NCBI RefSeq assembly: GCF_002897295.1
Contig: NZ_BEXF01000002.1
Location: forward strand, 62,001 to 126,000
Reading direction: 5' to 3'
Origin: Brevibacillus reuszeri
GTDB taxonomy: Bacteria; Bacillota; Bacilli; Brevibacillales; Brevibacillaceae
DNA length: 64,000 bases
Part shown: one piece after another, positions 28,084 to 37,182 of the stretch
Numbering within the stretch: position 1 is the stretch's first letter
How the letters are laid out: the number at the start of each line of letters is the position of its first letter
Program-made: the position numbers and the translations under genes
The notes under the pieces: generated by a model
Database searches by the model: none
What the model saw: only the letters and a program-made list of their open reading frames with translations
What the model was told of the DNA's origin: nothing

Positions 28084-28200
28084 TCTTCCTCATCTGTCAA
28101 AACCATGGTCAGGTTTTGCAGGAATTGGCACCTTACTGTAACACGTACAGTGGTTGCCGGGCTTCATCGGGCCAGTCCCTCCGCCTCTCTAGATAAGGTA
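28084..28200 (-). promoter_or_regulatory. SAM-I (S-box) riboswitch
   Basis: Read on the minus strand, the leader has CTTATCTAGAGAGGCGGAGG, GGCCCGATGAAGCCCGGCAACC, then GGTGCCAATTCCTGCA and a closing GACAGATGAGGAAG. These are the conserved blocks of the four-helix SAM-I aptamer in order. With the terminator that follows, high SAM should stop transcription of the downstream six-gene nucleoside-type transport operon. The rest of 27885-28284 shows no gene. Confidence 0.95.
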
Positions 28201-28284
28201 GGTGAATCTATCGAGTTATAATGATGATTATTCTAGCAGAACGGTTCAAAAATGCAATTGTTTTTTACTTACAAACTGTCTTTT

Positions 28285-29760
28285 TTACTCTTTGTGAAAC
28301 GTCTGCTGCAAACGATGGGACAGCGTATTTAATTCGCCCAGTTCCTCGGTAATTTCTCGCACCTTTTGATGCTGGTTTTCTGCGGTAGCAAAAAGCTCTT
28401 CCAGATTCGCCACCGACTCCTCCGTTACCGCGGTTATGGTCGACATCTCTACTGCCACTTCACCGGAACGCATTTTTACCCGGTCCATACTGGAGCGCAC
28501 TTGATCAGCCGCCTCCAGGAATGCAACCATTCCCGTCCGCACCGCTTCAATAGAAGCAACTGTTTTTACTGCCAGCTCCTGTCCTTTGGCAACTGAAGCT
28601 TCTCCGCTACCAATTTGCTGCACTGCATTTTCACTTTCCTGGTGCAGCACCTTCAGAATCTCACTAATTTCCTGGGTAGCTGTGGCGCTTTGTTCAGCCA
28701 GCTTGCGAACCTCATCAGCAACGACTGCGAAGCCGCGTCCATGCTCACCCGCACGTGCCGATTCGATGGCAGCATTCAACGCCAGCAGGTTGGTCTGTGT
28801 TGCAATTTGATTGATAGCACCTACAATTTCCTCTACGCGGTTGGCTTGACGATTAAGCTGATGGATGGTCGAAGCTGCTACATTTACCGACTGTACGATT
28901 TGGTCCATTTGCAGAGACAGCTCATTCATCATCATCACACTGTCAGTCAGACGACGGTTATTGTGATCGGATTCGCTCTTCATTGCATTCGCCTGGTTGG
29001 TCACTGCTACGATCTCAGCATCAATCGACTGCACCTCTTCTTCGATCTTCACCGTAGAGTTTGCCTGTGATTCCATGCCTGTCGCTACTTCTTTAAAGGC
29101 GATCATCATTTCGTCTGTATTGCGCTTCGTGCCTTCTGCATGCTCATGGACGTGTTCGGTCGTGCGATCTAATTGGTCGGTCATCAACTGGATTTGGCCC
29201 AGCATCTCTTCCAGACGCTTTTCTTTTTCCTCGGCTTCCTGACGAGCAGAATTCGCTTTTTTCAGAGAGGCTTGTCCAGCCAGACACAGATAGGTCATCG
29301 CCCCCATCATCATGAGGATCGCGGCAATGCGCAGAACCATGTTCACTTCATCAAAATTGCCACTAAAAATCTCATATGTACCGGTATAAAAGCCAACTAC
29401 CGACAAAATTATTTGGACAACCCCAGTAAAAACGACCAGCTTCCAGTCCAAATACGCTGCTAAAAAACCTATTACTATAAATGCAAGAAAAGGTACTTCC
29501 TCATAGGTCGTAAAATGATCAAAGGTTATCGCATAGTACATGAATCCAACAGCCACTAAATATCGAATGATATGGCTGTTTTTTCGAATGAAGTAAAGCG
29601 GTGACACGATCAAGGTAATCAGCAGCCCAACCGATGTCAGCTTCCAAAATTCTACGCCAGTCGAATAAGCAATAAGTCCTGCCATCCACAGATGATTCCA
29701 TAAGATAAAAATCATAAAGCCTTCTTTATTAGTCAGCGTATTGCGTACCAATTGAACCAT
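28285..29760 (-). CDS. methyl-accepting chemotaxis protein with polytopic membrane sensor
   Basis: A 491-residue receptor without a large extracellular domain. About residues 15-165 form five or six hydrophobic helices, followed directly by a coiled-coil signalling region without a clear HAMP domain. The conserved tip reads [20 protein letters not shown] and [18 protein letters not shown]. It would sense something in or at the membrane, such as energy state or a hydrophobic ligand. AAAAGGAGGGCG precedes the start. It is a single-gene unit. Confidence 0.88.
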   Translation of the reverse strand: MVQLVRNTLTNKEGFMIFILWNHLWMAGLIAYSTGVEFWKLTSVGLLITLIVSPLYFIRKNSHIIRYLVAVGFMYYAITFDHFTTYEEVPFLAFIVIGFLAAYLDWKLVVFTGVVQIILSVVGFYTGTYEIFSGNFDEVNMVLRIAAILMMMGAMTYLCLAGQASLKKANSARQEAEEKEKRLEEMLGQIQLMTDQLDRTTEHVHEHAEGTKRNTDEMMIAFKEVATGMESQANSTVKIEEEVQSIDAEIVAVTNQANAMKSESDHNNRRLTDSVMMMNELSLQMDQIVQSVNVAASTIHQLNRQANRVEEIVGAINQIATQTNLLALNAAIESARAGEHGRGFAVVADEVRKLAEQSATATQEISEILKVLHQESENAVQQIGSGEASVAKGQELAVKTVASIEAVRTGMVAFLEAADQVRSSMDRVKMRSGEVAVEMSTITAVTEESVANLEELFATAENQHQKVREITEELGELNTLSHRLQQTFHKE

Positions 29761-29926
29761 AATCGCCCTCCTTTTTTTCCGTTTTTATTTATATCGGCAT
29801 CTTTCTCCATTATAAGTCGAACTTTATAACCAAATATGTGAAAAAAGTAAGAACAGCAAAAATAATTTGGAATAGGCTGATGTAACCAAACATTTTTTCC
29901 AATCAAGAACGAAAGGAACAACCAAA

Positions 29927-30544
29927 GTGGAACTCAACCAACTGCCAGCCACCGTGCTGACACGTACCATCTCCCGCCCAAACACGACCATTTACTATCC
30001 ACAGCTCGCTGGACTCGCGAATCAGCAGGCAGAAAAGGATATAAACAGGGCAATCCTCCAAACCGTTCAGGGGCTGATCCATGAGCAGCAGCGTGTTCAG
30101 GTACCCGGCAACACACAGATGCAAGGTAGCTTCGAGATCAAAAGCAATGAGAGAGGCATCTTCAGCGTGACATTGAATAACTATGCCTATACTCCGCAAA
30201 TGGCACATGGCATGACATTTATGGGTTCGGTTACGGCAGATATTCAGACAGGCAAGCTATACACGCTGCGTGACCTGTTCAAGCCCGGAAGCGACTATGT
30301 CAAGGTTCTTTCGGATAACATCAAGCTGCAAATCAAAGAGCGCAATATCCCTACCTTGAACGGATTTACTTCGATTAAGCCCGACCAGGATTTCTATCTC
30401 GCTGACAAAGCGCTTGTCATCTATTTTCAGTTGTACGAAATAACGCCTTACTATGTTGGTTTCCCCATGTTCCCCATCTCCGTCTACGATCTCGAGCCAA
30501 TCATGAACGAAACCGGACCACTCAGTATTATGGCTGCTGACTGA
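29927..30544 (+). CDS. DUF3298/DUF4163-type protein, function unknown
   Basis: A 205-residue protein starting at GTG behind GAAAGGAAC. It shows the pattern of proteins with DUF4163 then DUF3298: an early IYYPQLAGLANQQAEKDINRAI helix, then FSVTLNNYAYTPQMAHGMTF, and a DVQTG-like TADIQTGKLYTLRDLFKPGSDY turn and strand. Many relatives are exported or form the outer part of RsiV-like anti-sigma factors, but this one has no signal peptide or membrane helix. It is alone on its transcript, ending in a good terminator. No catalytic residues can be named. Confidence 0.7.
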   Translation: MELNQLPATVLTRTISRPNTTIYYPQLAGLANQQAEKDINRAILQTVQGLIHEQQRVQVPGNTQMQGSFEIKSNERGIFSVTLNNYAYTPQMAHGMTFMGSVTADIQTGKLYTLRDLFKPGSDYVKVLSDNIKLQIKERNIPTLNGFTSIKPDQDFYLADKALVIYFQLYEITPYYVGFPMFPISVYDLEPIMNETGPLSIMAAD

Positions 30545-30573
30545 TTTCAAGGTCGTTTTTCATTACCATTCAG

Positions 30574-30609
30574 GCTGGTGCGATGATACAACGGGCATCA
30601 GCGTTTTTT
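30574..30609 (+). terminator. terminator after the DUF3298-like gene
   Basis: GCTGGTGC/GCATCAGC hairpin followed by GTTTTTTT. Confidence 0.75.
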
Positions 30610-30793
30610 TGCGCCCAGTGCTGACAAGTCTTCCGTCCGTGCGTTTTCCATTTGTAAGAAAATACAATCTTGCTCCAATCGAATAAACATTTACTTATAT
30701 CCTCCGAGCTGTTAGTATGATATTTGTACATATTTACTTAAGCAATCAAGTCTATCATATATATCTGACCAGCTCCCCGGAGGTATGATATCT

Positions 30794-31207
30794 ATGCATC
30801 ATTACGGACATAAGATTAGTCAAACAGCTAGAGTTTTTAGTAAAACATTAAATGGAATTATGTCCCCGATGGGTCTTTACAGCTCACAATGGGGTATTAT
30901 TTTGTGTCTGCACTATCGCAGCGCACTCACACAGGTGCAGCTCAGCAACTATTTAAATGTCGAAGCTCCGACAATTACACGGACATTGACTCGTTTGGAA
31001 GAGATGGGCTGGATTATTCGTTCGGAAGGCGATGATAAGCGCGAGCGCTACGTTTCGTTGTCTCCGCAAGCGATTGAGCGCTTCCCGGAATGGCTCCAGG
31101 CTGCCAGTGAGCTGGAGACAGTCGCGCTTCGTGATTTGGATGAAGAGGAACTGGCGACTTTCAATCGTGTCCTGAAAAAGATGAATGATAATTTGAGCTC
31201 AGTTTAA
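30794..31207 (+). CDS. MarR-family transcriptional regulator
   Basis: A 137-residue winged-helix regulator. Start 30794 is chosen because GGAGG lies 10 bases upstream, whereas the in-frame ATG at 30785 is too close to it. The DNA-binding part reads LTQVQLSNYLNVEAPTITRT (helix-turn-helix) followed by the wing EGDDKRERYVSL, which has the Asp-Arg-Arg-type pattern of the family. No target gene is co-transcribed; the neighbouring FAD dehydrogenase is convergent. The signal it senses is unknown. Confidence 0.88.
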   Translation: MHHYGHKISQTARVFSKTLNGIMSPMGLYSSQWGIILCLHYRSALTQVQLSNYLNVEAPTITRTLTRLEEMGWIIRSEGDDKRERYVSLSPQAIERFPEWLQAASELETVALRDLDEEELATFNRVLKKMNDNLSSV

Positions 31208-31219
31208 AAGCATAGGAAA

Positions 31220-31265
31220 AAGGCTTTTTCCCGGAACAATTATGCCCCGAGAAAAAGCCTTCTTC
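31220..31265 (+). terminator. terminator after the MarR gene
   Basis: AAGGCTTTTTC/GAAAAAGCCTT with inner CCGG-type pairing, followed by CTTCTTCTC. It may also work for the convergent gene. Confidence 0.7.
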
Positions 31266-31290
31266 TCTATCATGAATGCTTCCGTTTCAT

Positions 31291-32724
31291 CTAACCCAAA
31301 CGTTTGACTACATTTCTTGCCATCCAGACGCCTGCTGCCCCTGCTTGAGCCAATCCTCTGGTGATTCCTGCTCCGTCTCCACCACAGAACAAGCCTTTGA
31401 TTTCTGTCTCGAATTCTTCTGTCAGCTTCGGACGAGCTGAGTAGAATTTGGCTTCTACGCCGTAGAACAAGGTGTGCTCGGAGGCGATTCCTGGTGTGAC
31501 TTTATCCAGCGCTTCGACCATTTCGATCAAGCTTTTCATCGTATTATATGGAAGCACAAGTCCCAGGTCTCCAGGTACCGCTTCTTTCAGGGTCGGCTCC
31601 AGGAAGCCTTCCTTGATCCGGGATACGGTAGAACGGCGTCCGCGGAGAATATCGCCGTATTTTTGCACAATGACGCCTCCGTTGGACAAATCATTTGCCC
31701 GCTTGCAAATTTCTCTTGCATACTCGTTTGGCTTGTCGAATGGCTCCGTAAACGTATGGGATACGAGCAGCGCGAAGTTGGTGTTCGGGGAACCGAGCGC
31801 CGGGTCCTTATAGGAGTGACCATTTGCCGCCATGACACCACTATGGTTCTCTACCACAACGTGACCAGATGGATTACTGCAGAATGTGCGTACCCGTGTC
31901 CCTACCGAAGTATTGAAAATAAATTTTCCTTCGTACAAGTGCTCGTTGATCTCGCGCATGACCACATCGGACGTCTCTACCCGCACACCAACATCGACCT
32001 GATTGTTGTACATCTTCAAGCGACGTTTTTTCAAAATATTCGTCAGCCACGCGGAACCGTCACGTCCAGGACCAATCACTACATGATCACTGTGGAACTC
32101 TTCCCCGTTCTTCAACACAACTCCCGTCACTTTATGGCCAGTCTCTTCTTTTACCGTCATAATGTCCTCTACTTCAGTCTTGAACATCATGTCGATCCGC
32201 TCTTTTAAATGCTCAAAAATGGACTGTAAAATCTCCAGGTTTTGCTCCGTTCCCAAGTGACGCACCTGCGCACGCAGTAATTTTAGCCCTGCTGCATATC
32301 CGCGCTGCTCAATACTTTTGATCGTCTCGGTCGTCGGGTCGGTAATCGACTCAGTAGCACCGTGCGCCAAATTGATTTCATCTACATATTGAATCAGATT
32401 GAGGACAGTAGACGGGCTCAAATAATCGGTCATCCACCCGCCGAACTCAGTCGTAATGTTGAATTTTCCGTCACTATATGCGCCTGCGCCCCCAAATCCA
32501 CTGGTGATCGAACAGGCCGGCAGACAGCCAGCAAAATCCTTTTTCCCTGCGGCAGGAGGACAGAGCTTGATTTTCTCTTCCAAAATCGGGCAGCGACGGC
32601 TGTAAATATCGTGTCCTTTGTCAATGAGCAGCACCTTTGCCTCCGGTGCTTTTCGCGTTACCTCATAGCATGTAAAAATCCCTGCTGGGCCTGCTCCTAC
32701 AACGATCACATCATACTTTTTCAC
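31291..32724 (-). CDS. NAD(P)/FAD-dependent dehydrogenase (COG2509-like)
   Basis: A 477-residue flavoprotein. It opens with a Rossmann dinucleotide fingerprint, YDVIVVGAGPAGI, at residues 4-16. A Cys-rich stretch, RRCPILEEKIKLC, then AGCLPACSI near residues 70-95, precedes GGAGAYSDGKFN, which is characteristic of this uncharacterised dehydrogenase group. A second FAD contact is GLFCGGDGAGITRGLAQA near the C-terminus. The GTG start at 32724 follows AAGGGGGAAATG. No redox partner is encoded beside it. A guanine-type riboswitch directly upstream implies a purine-linked role, but no reaction is known to me. Confidence 0.83.
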   Translation of the reverse strand: MKKYDVIVVGAGPAGIFTCYEVTRKAPEAKVLLIDKGHDIYSRRCPILEEKIKLCPPAAGKKDFAGCLPACSITSGFGGAGAYSDGKFNITTEFGGWMTDYLSPSTVLNLIQYVDEINLAHGATESITDPTTETIKSIEQRGYAAGLKLLRAQVRHLGTEQNLEILQSIFEHLKERIDMMFKTEVEDIMTVKEETGHKVTGVVLKNGEEFHSDHVVIGPGRDGSAWLTNILKKRRLKMYNNQVDVGVRVETSDVVMREINEHLYEGKFIFNTSVGTRVRTFCSNPSGHVVVENHSGVMAANGHSYKDPALGSPNTNFALLVSHTFTEPFDKPNEYAREICKRANDLSNGGVIVQKYGDILRGRRSTVSRIKEGFLEPTLKEAVPGDLGLVLPYNTMKSLIEMVEALDKVTPGIASEHTLFYGVEAKFYSARPKLTEEFETEIKGLFCGGDGAGITRGLAQAGAAGVWMARNVVKRLG

Positions 32725-32750
32725 GGTACATTTCCCCCTTGTAAGCATGC

Positions 32751-32808
32751 AAAAATTCCCGGCTGACGAATAGGGTATGTCAATAAACAAACCCCATTCG
32801 TAGCCGGG
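32751..32808 (-). terminator. expression-platform terminator of the guanine riboswitch
   Basis: On the minus strand CCCGGCTACGAATGGGGT can pair with ACCCTATTCGTCAGCCGGG, followed by AATTTTTG. The 5' arm includes the 3' strand of aptamer helix P1, so ligand binding and termination are coupled. Confidence 0.85.
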
Positions 32809-32862
32809 AATTTACGGTTCCCTGTAGAGACCCTCAAACCATATTTCTGAGGATATACGAAT
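32796..32862 (-). promoter_or_regulatory. purine riboswitch aptamer, guanine type
   Basis: Sixty-seven bases on the minus strand: P1 arms ATTCGTA and TACGAAT, then ATATGGTTTGAGGG, TCTCTAC, and a P3 hairpin GGGAACCGTAAATTCCC, the standard purine aptamer layout. The specificity position in GGCTACG is C, as in guanine/hypoxanthine sensors, whereas adenine sensors have U. It lies ahead of the FAD dehydrogenase gene. Confidence 0.95.
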
Positions 32863-32905
32863 CGTATCATTCATCTAGCCAGTTACGTACTGCACAACAA
32901 AAATT

Positions 32906-32934
32906 ATTGTAGCGCACAAGCTGAATCAGGTCAA
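32906..32934 (-). promoter_or_regulatory. sigma-A-type promoter for the guanine riboswitch transcript
   Basis: Minus strand TTGACC, a 17-base spacer, and TACAAT. Transcription would start about 40 bases before the aptamer. Confidence 0.75.
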
Positions 32935-33009
32935 TATGAATTATCAAATTCGTTCGTGTTATGAGCGATAATGGGTATAAATCGATCTTAAACGAGATAT
33001 ATTTACCGC

Positions 33010-33040
33010 AAAAGACGAACATTATTTCCGAACGTTCGGG
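33010..33040. promoter_or_regulatory. possible PurR-box cluster
   Basis: AAAAGACGAACATT is followed by TTTCCGAACGTTCGGG, both containing the CGAAC core of the Bacillus PurR box, and a reverse-oriented copy is seen near 32949-32962. The cluster lies between the guanine-riboswitch promoter and the aldolase-like gene, so it could serve either. The remaining 32863-33158 sequence shows nothing else. Confidence 0.4.
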
Positions 33041-33158
33041 TTTGCAGCATCTTTCATTCCATTCTTTTGGCAGGAAACAAAAACAAAAGATTGAATAAAT
33101 ACAATTTTACAAAAATATTTTTACTGGCGATGACATACACAAAGGATGAGGCGTGTAC

Positions 33159-34346
33159 ATGCGGGACTATCGTTATTATCAGTCTGTTTTTGCTGGTATT
33201 CCAAAGCCGTTTGCCTTCGTTGATCTCGATTTGCTTGAAGAAAATGCTGAGCAAATCGTACTGCAAAGCAATGAAAAAAAGATTCGCATTGCGAGCAAAT
33301 CACTGCGCAGCGTATCCATTCTCAAGCGACTTTTGCAATTGGACGAAAGCTATTCCGGGATTATGTGCTACTCAGCCCCGGAGGCACTGCATCTGTGCGC
33401 TGCTGGCCTCGATGACCTGCTGATGGGCTATCCGATCTGGGAAGAGAGCTGGATTGTTGCGCTTTCCTCGGAAATAGCGAGCGGCCGCAACATCACACTG
33501 ATGATCGATTCCCCTGCACATGTACAGCATCTGGAACGAATTGCACGCAGGGAGCAGGTCAGAATTCCCGTTTGCCTGGACATGGATATGTCCTCGGATT
33601 GGCTCGGCTTTCATTTTGGCGTGTGGCGATCATCGATTCGATCCTTGGATGCGGCGCTTACTGTCGCTCGCCAGGTCGCCTCCTCAGATTATTTGTATCT
33701 GGACGGAATCATGGGGTACGAGGCGCAAATCGCCGGGGTGGGCGACCGCTATCCCTGCCAGTTTTTGAAAAACACTGTGATCCGGATGCTCAAGCAGCAA
33801 TCCATCCGGCAAATTGCTAAGCGACGTGCTGCTATCGTGCAGGCCATTCACGAGATGGGTGTACGTCCCCGCTTTGTGAATGGTGGAGGTACGGGCAGCC
33901 TGCATCTGACAGGCAAGGAGGACGCAGTTACCGAGTTGACGGCAGGGTCCGGGTTTTACTCGCCAGGTCTATTCGACTATTACCAGGATTTTCGCTTTCA
34001 GCCTGCTGCCGGATTCGCACTGGAAATCGTCCGCACACCTACCCCTCACATTTACACCTGCGCTGGTGGCGGTTATATCGCTTCAGGCTCTGCCGGGAAA
34101 GATCGTCTACCAAAGCCTTATCTCCCTAAGGAAGCCCGTCTTCTCACCAATGAAGGAGCGGGTGAAGTCCAAACACCACTTTTTTACCGCGGCACCGAAA
34201 CGCTAGAGCTGGGCGATCCTATCTTTTTCCGCCACGCAAAAGCAGGAGAGCTTTGCGAGCGATTTACACGTCTGTATTGTGTTTCAGGAGGAAAAATTGT
34301 CGAGGAAGCAACCACATATCGGGGGGATGGCCTATGCTCACTATGA
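33159..34346 (+). CDS. D-threonine aldolase/alanine racemase-like PLP enzyme
   Basis: A 395-residue fold-type III PLP enzyme. The N-terminal racemase-like barrel begins PKPFAFVDLDLLEENAEQI, and the PLP lysine is expected in RIASKSLRS near residue 48. MCYSAPEALHLCAAGLDDLL and VNGGGTGSLH (phosphate contact) follow, and the C-terminal domain has the metal-binding-like YTCAGGGYIASG of the D-serine dehydratase-like group. D-threonine aldolase, D-serine dehydratase and amino acid racemase activities are all possible. ATG at 33159 is preferred to GTG two codons upstream. It overlaps the lactone oxidase gene by 13 bases, so the two act together. Confidence 0.8.
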   Translation: MRDYRYYQSVFAGIPKPFAFVDLDLLEENAEQIVLQSNEKKIRIASKSLRSVSILKRLLQLDESYSGIMCYSAPEALHLCAAGLDDLLMGYPIWEESWIVALSSEIASGRNITLMIDSPAHVQHLERIARREQVRIPVCLDMDMSSDWLGFHFGVWRSSIRSLDAALTVARQVASSDYLYLDGIMGYEAQIAGVGDRYPCQFLKNTVIRMLKQQSIRQIAKRRAAIVQAIHEMGVRPRFVNGGGTGSLHLTGKEDAVTELTAGSGFYSPGLFDYYQDFRFQPAAGFALEIVRTPTPHIYTCAGGGYIASGSAGKDRLPKPYLPKEARLLTNEGAGEVQTPLFYRGTETLELGDPIFFRHAKAGELCERFTRLYCVSGGKIVEEATTYRGDGLCSL

Positions 34347-35653
34347 AAAAAGGAACACAACGCTGGACGAATTGGACAGGAAATGTATCCAGCTACCCAC
34401 AGCAGTTTGTCATGCCAAATAGCCTGGAAGACCTCATCTCCGTCGTCAAGCAGTGTCACCAGAACAATACTCGTATACGTGTCGTTGGCTCAGGCCACTC
34501 CTTTTCCCCATTAGTCCAGACAGATGACTGCCTGCTTTCTTTGGATCTTCTTCAAGGTCTTCACCATGTCGATACCGAGCAGCATACGATCGAGGTATGG
34601 GCGGGTACCAAGCTGAAAGCACTCGGAGAGCTATTGCACCAACAAGGCTATTCTCAGGAAAACCTGGGTGATATCAACTCCCAATCCATCGCAGGAGCCA
34701 TCAGCACAGGGACTCACGGAACAGGAATCAAGCTCGGAAGCATCTCTACGCAGGTGATCGCGTTGACGGTCGTTACCGCAGCTGGTGAAGTCGTAGAATG
34801 CTCCGCAGATACCCAGCCTGAGCTTTTCAAAGCGATGCGCGTCTCACTGGGACTGCTCGGGATTATCGTGCAGGTCAAGCTGCGAGTCCTCCCTGCGTAC
34901 CGATTGCGTTATCAAAGCTACCGTATGCCGCTAGACGATTGTCTTTCTTCTCTCGATACGTTCAAAACCGAGCACCGTCATTTTGAATTTTTCACCTTCC
35001 CCTACTCTCCTACTGTTCAAGTAAAATTCATGGACGAGACGAATGACCCTCCAAGTGGCAATCACCGATGGACCTATTGGAAGACCATGGTGATTGAAAA
35101 CGGTCTATTCTGGTGCTTGTCAGAGAGCTGTCGCCTGATGCCCTCCCTCTCCAAGCGTATTAGCCGATTATCTGCCCAAAGCGTCCCTTCTGTTACAGAA
35201 AGCGGCTTTAGTCATCAGCTTTTTGCTACCCCGCGCTTGGTCCGCTTTTATGAAATGGAGTACTCCGTCCCTGCTGCCCATATGAAGGATATCATTGCAG
35301 AGCTGCACCAGGCGATTGAGCAAGAGCAATTTGCCGTTCATTTTCCATTGGAATGTCGTTACGTAAACAAAGACGATATTTGGCTCAGTCCCGCCTATGA
35401 ACGAGAAAGCGCCTTTATCGCGGTTCATATGTACAAAGGAATGCCCTATCAAGCCTATTTCGCTCGTATGGAGGAGATTTTCGCCCGCTATGAAGGACGT
35501 CCGCACTGGGGAAAAATGCACAACATGACGGCGGAAAGACTGCACCAGCTTTATCCGCGATTACAGGATTTCTTGGATTTGCGTGCCAAGCTCGATCCAC
35601 AAGGATTGTTCGTAAATGACTATTTAGCCCGTCTGTTTGGGATTTCCCGTTAA
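34334..35653 (+). CDS. FAD-linked sugar-1,4-lactone oxidase
   Basis: A 439-residue flavoenzyme of the L-gulonolactone/D-arabinono-1,4-lactone oxidase type. The N-terminal FAD domain has RVVGSGHSFSPL near residue 45 and DINSQSIAGAISTGTHGTG near residue 115. The C-terminal ALO-type domain ends in the conserved HWGKMHN and LDPQGLFVNDYL. No clear flavinylation HWXK is seen beyond HWGK. The start at 34334 has GGGGGG upstream and the gene overlaps the PLP enzyme gene. Family members oxidise sugar lactones or alditols with oxygen; the link to an aldolase-like enzyme suggests a polyol or aldol product, which is inference. Confidence 0.85.
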   Translation: MLTMKKGTQRWTNWTGNVSSYPQQFVMPNSLEDLISVVKQCHQNNTRIRVVGSGHSFSPLVQTDDCLLSLDLLQGLHHVDTEQHTIEVWAGTKLKALGELLHQQGYSQENLGDINSQSIAGAISTGTHGTGIKLGSISTQVIALTVVTAAGEVVECSADTQPELFKAMRVSLGLLGIIVQVKLRVLPAYRLRYQSYRMPLDDCLSSLDTFKTEHRHFEFFTFPYSPTVQVKFMDETNDPPSGNHRWTYWKTMVIENGLFWCLSESCRLMPSLSKRISRLSAQSVPSVTESGFSHQLFATPRLVRFYEMEYSVPAAHMKDIIAELHQAIEQEQFAVHFPLECRYVNKDDIWLSPAYERESAFIAVHMYKGMPYQAYFARMEEIFARYEGRPHWGKMHNMTAERLHQLYPRLQDFLDLRAKLDPQGLFVNDYLARLFGISR

Positions 35654-35706
35654 AAACCAAAATTCCTCCACCAGCTTTGACAGTTGGTAGGAGGCTTTTT
35701 GGTTTC
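35653..35706. terminator. bidirectional terminator between the lactone oxidase and permease genes
   Basis: CCTCC-CCA/TTGG-GGAGG core with outer AAAACCAAAA and TTTTTGGTTT arms; T-rich on both strands. Confidence 0.75.
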
Positions 35707-35714
35707 GTCTTCCT

Positions 35715-37124
35715 TTATCCTTGGGTCGGTATATTCGGGTGTTTTGACTTCTTGCGACCGTAGCGCAAGTAATAGTAGAGATAAAAAACGCCCAGAGCGG
35801 CAATTCCATAGTACAGTCCAAATCGCTGTGTCGCATCAAAAATTGGGAAAAGCAAGATAAACGTACACAATGCGAGACATAAGATTGGCATCACGGGGTA
35901 AAACGGGGCAACAAACTGCAAGTCTTCTATTTTACCACCTTCTCGCAAATATTGGCGGCGGAAGTTGAATTGAGAGAGAGCAATCCCCATCCACGTAAAG
36001 GTAACAGCAATACCCGAGACAGACATGAGCAATACGTATACGGTATCTGCCGCAAGCACGCTAGTCAGAAGCGATAACAGCGAGAAGGCAAGCGTAGCAA
36101 GCAAGGCGTTAAGTGGTACTCTGCGTTTGGTCAACTTGCCGAAAACCGGATGCGCCATTCCGCTGTGAGAGAGTGCCCACAACAAGCGCGTAGCGGCATA
36201 TAGGCAAGAGTTCCCTACAGAAAGAAGCGCTGTCAATATGACGAAGTTCATGATATCTGCAGCAAACGGAATTCCTACAGCATCAAAAACCGTAACAAAC
36301 GGGCTTTCCAGAAGTCCCAGCTCACTAGAAGGAAAGAGAGCGGACAAAATCATGACGGAAGCAACATAAAACATGAGAATACGGAAAACGACGTTGCGAA
36401 TGGCACGAGGAATGTTTTTCTGTGGGTTTTCTGTTTCACCCGCAGCAATCCCGATCAATTCAGAGCCCTGATAAGAGAACACGACGTTCATCATCGTGAC
36501 AAAAACAATCGTGATTCCAAACGGAAAGAGTCCCCCGTCCGCTGTGAAGTTGGACAAGAATGGCGCTGGTCTGCCCTCCATGCTGACAAATCCAAAAATA
36601 GCCCCTATTCCGACAACGATGAAGATAAGCACGGCCAATACCTTGATTCCCGCAAACCAGTATTCGGTTTCCGCAAAGCCTTTGGTTGTCAGTGCATTAA
36701 AGACAAAGAGCAAAATAATAAACACGGCGCACCAGATCCATACCGGTGTATCCGGGAACCATCTTTGCATGACCATCCCTGCAGCGGTAAACTCTACACC
36801 CGCAGTCGTCGCTGATCCGAGCCAATACATCCAACCGAGCGTAAATCCGCTTGCCGGGCCAATGTATTTGGTAGCGTACGTTTGAAAGGAGCCTGTTACA
36901 GGCATTTTTACAGAAAGCTCTCCCAGACATGTCATCACGAGGTACAAGAGAATACCCCCGACGATATAAGCGACAACAGCCCCTCCTGGTCCAGCTTGAT
37001 TGATGGTAAAGCCGGCATTCAAAAACAGTCCCGTTCCGATCACACCACCCAGCGACAACATAAATAAGTGGCGGCTTTTCATTGAACGTTGCAGCTCTTT
37101 ATCTTTTTCATTTCCCGTATTCAT
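35715..37124 (-). CDS. amino acid permease (AAT family)
   Basis: A 469-residue amino acid/proton symporter with 12 predicted helices. The family opening is clear: LQRSMKSRHLFMLSLGGVIG then GTGLFL near residue 30, then GPGGAVVAYIVGG, and SYQGSELIGIAAGETENP in the helix 6 region. Closest named families are arginine, lysine, GABA and aromatic permeases. The start at 37124 follows GAGAGGG. It lies downstream of the dimethylargininase gene and near RocB, which suggests arginine or a related guanidino compound, but this is context only. Confidence 0.85.
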   Translation of the reverse strand: MNTGNEKDKELQRSMKSRHLFMLSLGGVIGTGLFLNAGFTINQAGPGGAVVAYIVGGILLYLVMTCLGELSVKMPVTGSFQTYATKYIGPASGFTLGWMYWLGSATTAGVEFTAAGMVMQRWFPDTPVWIWCAVFIILLFVFNALTTKGFAETEYWFAGIKVLAVLIFIVVGIGAIFGFVSMEGRPAPFLSNFTADGGLFPFGITIVFVTMMNVVFSYQGSELIGIAAGETENPQKNIPRAIRNVVFRILMFYVASVMILSALFPSSELGLLESPFVTVFDAVGIPFAADIMNFVILTALLSVGNSCLYAATRLLWALSHSGMAHPVFGKLTKRRVPLNALLATLAFSLLSLLTSVLAADTVYVLLMSVSGIAVTFTWMGIALSQFNFRRQYLREGGKIEDLQFVAPFYPVMPILCLALCTFILLFPIFDATQRFGLYYGIAALGVFYLYYYLRYGRKKSKHPNIPTQG

Positions 37125-37182
37125 AGGAACCCTCTCTTTCCATGGCAGGTTGACGGAAAAATGTAAGCGCAATCTTTTTTTA

